Origin: Oscarella lobularis | Taxonomy: Eukaryota; Porifera; Homoscleromorpha; Homosclerophorida; Oscarellidae | Reading direction: 5' to 3' | Assembly (NCBI RefSeq): GCF_947507565.1 | Contig: NC_089180.1 | Span: forward strand, 1,984,001 to 2,048,000 | Length of the DNA stretch: 64,000 bases | The notes under the pieces: generated by a model | Database searches by the model: none | Seen by the model: only the letters and a program-made list of their open reading frames with translations | Told to the model about the DNA's origin: nothing | Shown here: in pieces, positions 58,301-64,000 of the stretch | Position numbering within the stretch: position 1 is the first letter of the stretch | Layout of the letters: every line of letters begins with the position of its first letter | Position numbers and translations under genes: made by a program

Positions 58301-61300
58301 AGACCCTCGAGAGCGCAGCCTCGATTGTGATACGCGTTTCCTTCCGATATCTTGTCGCCGGGTCGACTCATCGAACTCAGCTCGATCGTACGTTCGTAGA
58401 GCTCGACCGCTTCGCCGAAACGCGATTGCGAATGGAGAGCGTTGCCGAGATTGCCGCGCGCGCGCGCTTCGTTGACGATGTCGTTCGTTTCGACGGCGAG
58501 TTTTATCGACACTCGAAAATGTTTTTCCGCTTCGCTGTACTTTTTCGACATCTGATAGACGTTTCCCAAGTTCGAATAGGAGCGTGCGAGATCGGCTTGA
58601 TCGCCGATTTTTTCCGCTAGGTTGACGGCGGCGGTGAGATGCGCCAAAGCGTCGTCGTACTTTCGAAGAGACGAATAGCAATTTCCTATGCTCCCGTTCG
58701 CCACTCCCATCATGACGTCATCTTTCAATTCCGTTGCAATTTTCAACTGTTCCCTAAAATATCGCAATGCCGCCGGCACGTCGCCCATCTGCTGATGAAT
58801 TTTCGCAATGTTGCTCAACGCCGACGCTTCCGTTCGCTTATCGTTGACGTGCGCGCTGAACGACACGCAATTCTCGTACGTCTCCTTCGCGGCGACGAGA
58901 TTGCCGCGCGAGCGTTGACAATGACCGATCTTATTCAATATGCTCGAACGATCGCGATGCGTCGGTTTCTTGATCTCGCACACTTGAAGCGATTGCTCGT
59001 AGAGTCGAAGGGCGCTGTCGAGCATGCGAGCCGCCGTGTAGACGTCGCCTTGACCGACGAGAGCGACGATCTGATAGTCGCCGTCGTCGTAATCGCGCGC
59101 GAACGCGTGAAGCGTCTGATAGGCGTTCAACGAGTCCTGGAGATCGCCTTGGTTCTTGAGCGACAAGGCGATGCCGAATTGCGTCTTCAGTTTGACGTCG
59201 CGCGGCAGTCGCGTCTCCTCGTCCGCGCCCATGAGTCGACTATAGAAGCCGAAGGCGTCCAGGTGATGTCCAGCCTTGGCGCTCACGTCGCCGAGTCGAA
59301 GCAGCACGCGCGCGTGCTCGTCGCTACGCGCCTCGACCATTTTCAAAAGTTCAGTATAGGAGGCTTTCGCCTGAACGTACTCCTCTGCCGTCTCCTGCGA
59401 CTCGGCGCGACCGAAGAGAATCTTCCGTCGCATCAGATCGTTGACGACGAGCTGATCGGACTCCGAGAACGATTGGAATAACGCCGTCGCTTCCCGTTCG
59501 CGACCCGTCGCGCCGTACGCTTGGGCGAGTGCGACGCGCTGCGACGACAGGTCGGCGAGTCGTTCGGGATGCCGTCGCAATATTTCGATCTCTTTTTCAA
59601 GATAGACGACGGCGAGTCGGTATAACTTCGCTTCGGATACATTCCTCGTTATAATCGATAGAATTTCGAGTAGGAGAGAGTCGGTTAAGGGCTGCTCGAA
59701 TATGTCGATGTGTGACAGTTGGACGCGAATCTTTTCGCGGCATATCGAAAAAACGTTTTCCGGGACGAGTTGTTCCATCTTGAGTAGATGCTCCGAGAAT
59801 TGTTTCGCTTCGGCGGCGAGTCCGTAAACGTAGACCAATTCCCTCGCAAAGGCGATTATATTTCGAGCCGAAATCGTGAACAAGGACGCTCGTTTGCTGT
59901 GACGCGCGACGGCCAAGGCGTGCGTGAAAAGCGCCGCGTCCTTGGCGTCGAACGACCAGACCTTATGGACGGGCAATCGACGCGATAAATAGAACGCCAG
60001 ACATTGAACGATTTTCTTATACGACGTCTGTTTCTCTTTCGTCAGACGATTCAAAATCGATTTTTGAAAGCAGCGCGGCACGCGCACGGCGAGAACGGCG
60101 TCGTCGACGCGACTTCGATTCAAGTGAACGAGACCGAGTTTCTCGAGCGAATCCAAAGCGCGTTTCGCCGTCTCGTCGCTTTCATCCTTGTTATTCTTCA
60201 TCCAGCTGTGAAGCAAAACGTCGTACTCGAACCAATCGTCGCCGACGACCGATAACATATTTAATATGCTATTAGCCGCTCTCGATGCCGTGCTCAAGTT
60301 CAGATGTATCATAACGTTGAGCCTCTCGTCGTCGAGTTCTTTTGTTAGTGAACGAAGTGCGTCGGCGAGACGCGGAACGTCGGCTTGGGGAACCAATCCC
60401 TCGATAGCCGAACTGTCTGCTTTGGCTATGTCTTCGAGGGAGGTTAGTTGACCTTGAGCGAGATAGCTTCGTAAGTCAGTTAAATCACTCTTCTCTAGCC
60501 ACTGTGTGAATTTATCTTTGCCATAGGTGAAATAATGTTCGGCCCAGATACCGTGATACTGTGGCTTTAAGCCCCAGATTCCAGATTTTGTCTTTAGCAA
60601 GTAGTCTCTGGCAAGGCCGCACGCGGCCGGATGAGAGTCTAAAACGTCCACGTGTACGGTACTGCTCCGAGTGGACGGCATTCGCACACGAGCACCGGCC
60701 GACGGTTCGCAGCGACTTCTGATGCTGAAATAATCGTCCAGTTCTTCTATGCTCAATTTAGCCGCCTCAATTGAAAAGTGATCGAGATTCCGAATTCTCG
60801 ATAATTGCGTTGTAATCAGAAGGTGAACTGATGATCCGGTTATGGATTGCACGAAGCAAGACAAATTATGGACGCATGACTCTTGGACGTCGTCGCAGGC
60901 AACGAGAACGGTTTTGCGACCGCTGAGCTCCTTTGCAAGCGTTGGCTCCAACTCCGCTTTGTACAGACGTCTTGCATTGATCTCAAATTCTTCGCACTGC
61001 AAAAGTCCCAATTGTTTTTGGAAATACCTCTCGTTGCAGCAGACCATATAAACTTACCATCTTTGTTAGCGATACTAACCATTCAAACACATCAGAGCAT
61101 CTCAGAAAAACAACAGCGTCGTAATAAGTTCGATATTCGCGCATAAAATCTTCCAAGCACGCCGTCTTTCCAAAGCCCGGAGGACCCGTTATCACCTAAA
61201 CCGAATTAATTAGCTCAAATTAGATCGCGCAAAGACAAGAGCACCAAGGCGGTTTCCTTTTGGCTTGAATCAGAGCGAAAGAAAAATTTGGAAACGGCGT

Positions 61301-62459
61301 CCAAAAGCGTTCGGCGAGGCGGTTGGTTTCGGTGCTTCTTCAAGAAATCTAATAATCACAGAACTTGAAGCTACAGCTATATGGTAGCTATTAGTGACCC
61401 CGTGAGAAAGTATAGGCTAAGGTATATATAACGTTAGCATCCACATATCATTAGACGTCATCACACGTACGTCATCACACGTACGTCATCACACGTACGT
61501 CACTAACCGACGTGAGACACCGTGAAGCTCTCAAATCGGCGCACTGTATGCCTTCAACTGACTTTTTTGACGACAAACCGTCGACTTTAAAAAGAATCAG
61601 ACAGGAGTTCGGGTGGGGCCCCCGATTGTCCTCCCTATTTTCTGTCACTAAGTTCCCGTATTTTAAAAAAATGGGACCCTGCTCTCTTTCCCTTTGATTT
61701 TGGTAACGGCTCACCTTGTTTTTGTCGCCCAGATAAGTTAGCTCGACGTAATGGAACAAAATCTCGATTTTCGTCATGCAGGATCGCTGTAACGACAAAC
61801 AATGCGAATAGAAACCAGAGGTTATTTATTATGACCTACATTGAACTCTTTCTTTTATACTAGAGGCCATCAAGTCGGTATCATCTGTCTCCGAATATTT
61901 GCAATCAGGAACGAGACGCAGATCTTCAGCGTGGCTAAGGCCCGTTTCCTTCTTTACGTTATACCACATTGACATGATCGCATTGCAACTATAGTTAATG
62001 AAAAGTTTGACGAAGGATTGCAGTTGCGACCAATAGTTTGTTATGAGAGTTAGGCCAATGATGAGACAGAGCACGTGACTCCCTTGTCGAAGCTTGTTCA
62101 AAAAGAGCCCCTGTTCTTTTTCCTTAGATGATGGTGATAGATCCACTTCAACGATCTTCAAATTCTGATTCCTCAAAGCAGCCTGCAAACTTGCTCCACG
62201 TTTAGCCGATCCGTGATCTCGTACGACAGCTACGTCCCTTAGTCGAGCGTCCATCGAAGCTATAAATAAATAAATAAATAAAATATGAAATGATCAACTT
62301 CAATTAATTTCTCTAACCCGAGGAATCAGGAGGCTGCAAAACACTTTGGTGGATCGATGCGGAATTAGGAGGCTTATCCAGATGCTTCTTCATTTCTTCA
62401 GCGTTGACTAGGCTTTCGTCGTATGTTTTTATCAAACGATCGTTTGTACGCTCCCCCAT
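55387..62459 (-). CDS. TIR-like / STAND NTPase / TPR / CHAT protease / STAND NTPase protein, 2161 aa
   Basis: Six exons join in phase: 62459-62318, 62259-61840, 61786-61715, 61348-61245, 61195-61058 and 60996-55387. Residues about 48-187 alternate strands and helices like a TIR domain (DVAVVRD; VLCLIIGLTLITNYWSQ), but the usual catalytic Glu is not evident. A first NTPase has Walker A GPPGFGKTA (K256) and Walker B KTVLVACDDVQE (about 320), then a winged-helix region (about 540-590). About ten TPRs follow (790-1225), for example SYSNLGNVYQMSKKYSEAEK. The CHAT domain (about 1305-1660) has HLATHG (His1517) and LSSCGSARGE (Cys1570), a caspase/separase-type dyad. A second NTPase has GIQPGIGKTTL (K1713) and NWLLIIDGIWEG; a poly-Ser linker lies near 1930. 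No lesion over 6.5 kb of coding. Likely a cytosolic sensor protease; function inferred. Confidence 0.85.
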
Positions 62460-62666
62460 GATTACTATGGTATAGAGACATTCGTCGATAAATCGCTTTC
62501 ATCTTTTGGAGCACCTACGTTCTGAATTGCTCTCCTAGAGAGTACGCTGGCGTGAAAGTTAGTCCTGCTGTTTGCGGGTAATCCCCGTAGTGAAGCGCGC
62601 GTTAGCGCCTCACTCCGGGGAGAGCCTCTACGTCAGAGCGTTACCATAGCAAACAACGTCGAAGCA
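62460..62666. promoter_or_regulatory. Divergent promoter region
   Basis: 207 bp separate the start codons of the CHAT protein (minus) and the CCDC34-like gene (plus). It includes a GTGAAGCGCG/CGCCTCAC near-palindrome at 62590-62612 and the 49-bp shared sequence at 62623-62671. No TATA box. Confidence 0.45.
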
Positions 62667-63341
62667 ATGAATTCGCGATTTGAGACACTCAGCTTGAAAG
62701 ACAAACAAGTAGCCTTACTTTCCGAAATCCAGGCACTACTAGGCGGAGCTTCTCCACCTCGTCGCATCGCGCCGAGGCCTCCAGCGACTTCGCCGCGATT
62801 TCGACGCCGAAAACTTTCCCTAAAACGTACAACGGTCATCGAAGAGACAACTGAGCGACCTAGAAAGCAGCCGACTGATCATAAATTCACCGAAACGAGC
62901 GACGAACGCATTCTAGGTTGGCTGAAAGCGAAGGAGAAGGAAATGAAGCGCGTTCGACGCGAGAAAGCGCGCGAAGAACGCGCCGCGAAGCGACAAGAGA
63001 AACAGACGGTTAAAGCTAAGGAAGAACGACGCGAAACGGCCTCGAAAAAGTACGCAGAGTGGTCAATAAGAAAGATACGTAGAGGGAGAAAGAGCGAGGG
63101 GGCGGGGCCAGAGAAGCGACCAATGAAAGAGCAGCTAAAGGAGAAATTGCTTATAAAAAATGGGTCGCTAGGAAGGAAAAGGAGCGAATTTCACTTAAAA
63201 TTAAACCGGAAGTAGTGAAAAAACGAACCGGAAGATAAATTGGGGGAACGGAGAAAGAAATACGAGGCTTGGGTACAGAGAAAGGAAAGCGAAATGAAGG
63301 ACAAGGCGCGACGTAAAAAATCGAGGATTCATTGCCCTTGA
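62667..63341 (+). CDS. CCDC34-like coiled-coil protein (one frameshift)
   Basis: ATG 62667 opens MNSRFETLSLKDKQVALLSE, a disordered Pro/Arg-rich part follows, then long charged helices: DERILGWLKAKEKEMKRV, KKYAEWSIRKI, and, in another frame after an A-run near 63157, KWVARKEKERISLKIKPE. A further piece, KKYEAWVQRKESEMKDKARR, ends at TGA 63339-63341. The repeated W-x-x-x-K-E-x-E pattern matches the CCDC34 family, a ciliary/flagellar coiled-coil protein. Without the frame change the protein ends at 63215. The gene may use a small intron or be damaged. It starts within the 49-bp sequence also found at 54897. Confidence 0.5.
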
Positions 63342-63530
63342 GCTCTTCCTCACATTTGAGTAGATAGTCTTTTAGTCCCAAATCTTCTCTTGCACAAATC
63401 CTCTTACATGAGTCATTCTCTTCCACGAGACATATGAGCATTGTGAGAATGACTTCACGTAGTCCATTGCCTTCTAATCCAACCAAAAAACGAACCAACT
63501 CCTCAACAAATCCTCTCCCAAGTAGAAGTT
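63340..63530 (-). CDS. HSPBP1-like armadillo exon
   Basis: After an AG acceptor (63531-63532) the frame gives LLLGRGFVEELVRFLVGLEG, then LREVILTMLICLVEEN, then ICAREDLGLKDYLLK up to a possible GTGAGG donor. The order R-E-x-V/I-L, L-x-x-L-V, C, C-R/A-E-x-E/D-L-G-L matches the last armadillo repeat of HSPBP1, the Hsp70 nucleotide-exchange factor. A single exon only, convergent with the CCDC34-like gene. SIL1 is a less good alternative. Confidence 0.5.
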
Positions 63531-63674
63531 CTAAATAATTCAATATTCTACGTTGATTAAGATTTCTATTTTTCTACCCTTGATGCTGACGTCATCTATG
63601 CACATGTTCTTCATCATAAAAATTACTTTCGTAGTCAATTTTTCATTTCCCTTTCGAAAAACGTCAACCAGGAA

Positions 63675-64000
63675 GTCAATCTAAATATGTCTCTACGCAA
63701 CGTCATTGTTGAAATTTATTCAAAAAATGGCTTACGTGGATTTTATAAAGGTTATTTCATTTCCCTGCTAACGTCTGGTCCAACGAGCGGCATATGGTGG
63801 AGCACCTATTTGACTGTACATGATTATTTATTGCCTAATTTCCCAACTGCCCTAAATGCTTTTTCTAGAATGTGTGCCGGTTTTACGTCAAGCACGCTAA
63901 CAAATCCCCTTGACGTCATACGAACTCTACGAACTCGTTTCCAGGTGATAGGTGGAAAATCAATAGGAAATATAGCGAGACGACTCTACAAGGAAAAGGG
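63675..64000 (+). CDS. SLC25A44-like carrier, copy 2 (partial, runs off the window)
   Basis: Nearly identical (a few substitutions over about 320 bp) to 52352-52670. It keeps the carrier signature GFYKGYFISLLTSGP, which copy 1 has lost in part, then LTNPLDVIRT. The homology begins abruptly near 63675 in the middle of the gene, so its own 5' exons are not adjacent. It continues beyond 64000. Confidence 0.75.

Noticed and set aside
58010-58681. 223-codon Arg/Ser-rich frame overlapping the CHAT gene
   Set aside because: Shadow frame of the TPR coding region; composition follows the main frame's codon use.
1-64000. tRNA and rRNA genes
   Set aside because: I looked for GTTCGAATC-type T-arms with matching acceptor stems and for rRNA cores. 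Isolated matches (for example near 20450 and 25320) lack the rest of the cloverleaf.

Overview
The window looks like nuclear DNA of an animal, probably an early-branching one such as a sponge. The evidence is the set of animal gene families (ADAMTS-type TSP1/GON, receptor tyrosine kinase, alpha2-delta/CACHD1-like, beta-spectrin-like, HEATR3, PDIA5, TRMT10, SLC25A44), short GT-AG introns (about 50-120 bp), large tandem satellites and nested transposons. The lineage is an inference. A run of 200 Ns at 16203-16402 marks a scaffold gap, so some joins may be assembly artefacts.

Layout. 1-3722: 45-bp satellite. 4040-13545: two copies of a broken helical-repeat gene, then a CSPG-type repeat and broken spectrin repeats. 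13520-16202: 41-bp satellite and a second block of the 45-bp satellite. 16403-22336: 22-bp and 19-bp minisatellites on both sides of a 2.6-kb non-LTR retrotransposon (minus strand) and a PDS5-like fragment. 22337-24041: 3' half of HEATR3. 24670-29126: small hypothetical genes, alpha2-delta/CACHD1-like 5' exons and SMC6 exon 1, with a Helitron-like insertion in a 47-bp array. 29172-31705: two foldback elements and a decayed reverse transcriptase. 31731-32901: 3' end of an ADAMTS with a GON domain. 33300-36330: 37-bp array, Helitron-like copy B and a broken beta-spectrin N-terminus. 36759-40111: a 3.35-kb foldback-type element whose arms are 16-bp repeats and which encloses an intact HECT-type gene. 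40751-43550: Helitron-like copy C carrying three further insertions. 44190-46650: 25-bp satellite. 46802-48890: mariner-type MITE and a decayed receptor tyrosine kinase. 50994-54860: TRMT10, SLC25A44 copy 1, an EXOC3 fragment and truncated PDIA5. 55387-62459: an intact six-exon gene for a 2161-residue protein. 62667-64000: CCDC34-like gene, HSPBP1-like exon and SLC25A44 copy 2.

The most striking gene is the intact 2161-residue protein on the minus strand. It has a TIR-like N-terminus, a STAND/NB-ARC-like NTPase, a TPR array, a CHAT protease domain with an apparent His/Cys dyad, and a second STAND NTPase. It is a candidate innate-immune or cell-death signalling protease. It stays open over 6.5 kb of coding sequence, while many neighbours are frameshifted, carry in-frame stops or are truncated.

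A general theme is mosaicism: many genes are represented by only a 5', internal or 3' piece, often ending at a satellite or transposon. Either this locus is a sink for gene fragments and mobile DNA, or repeats caused assembly joins. Long-read data would separate these.
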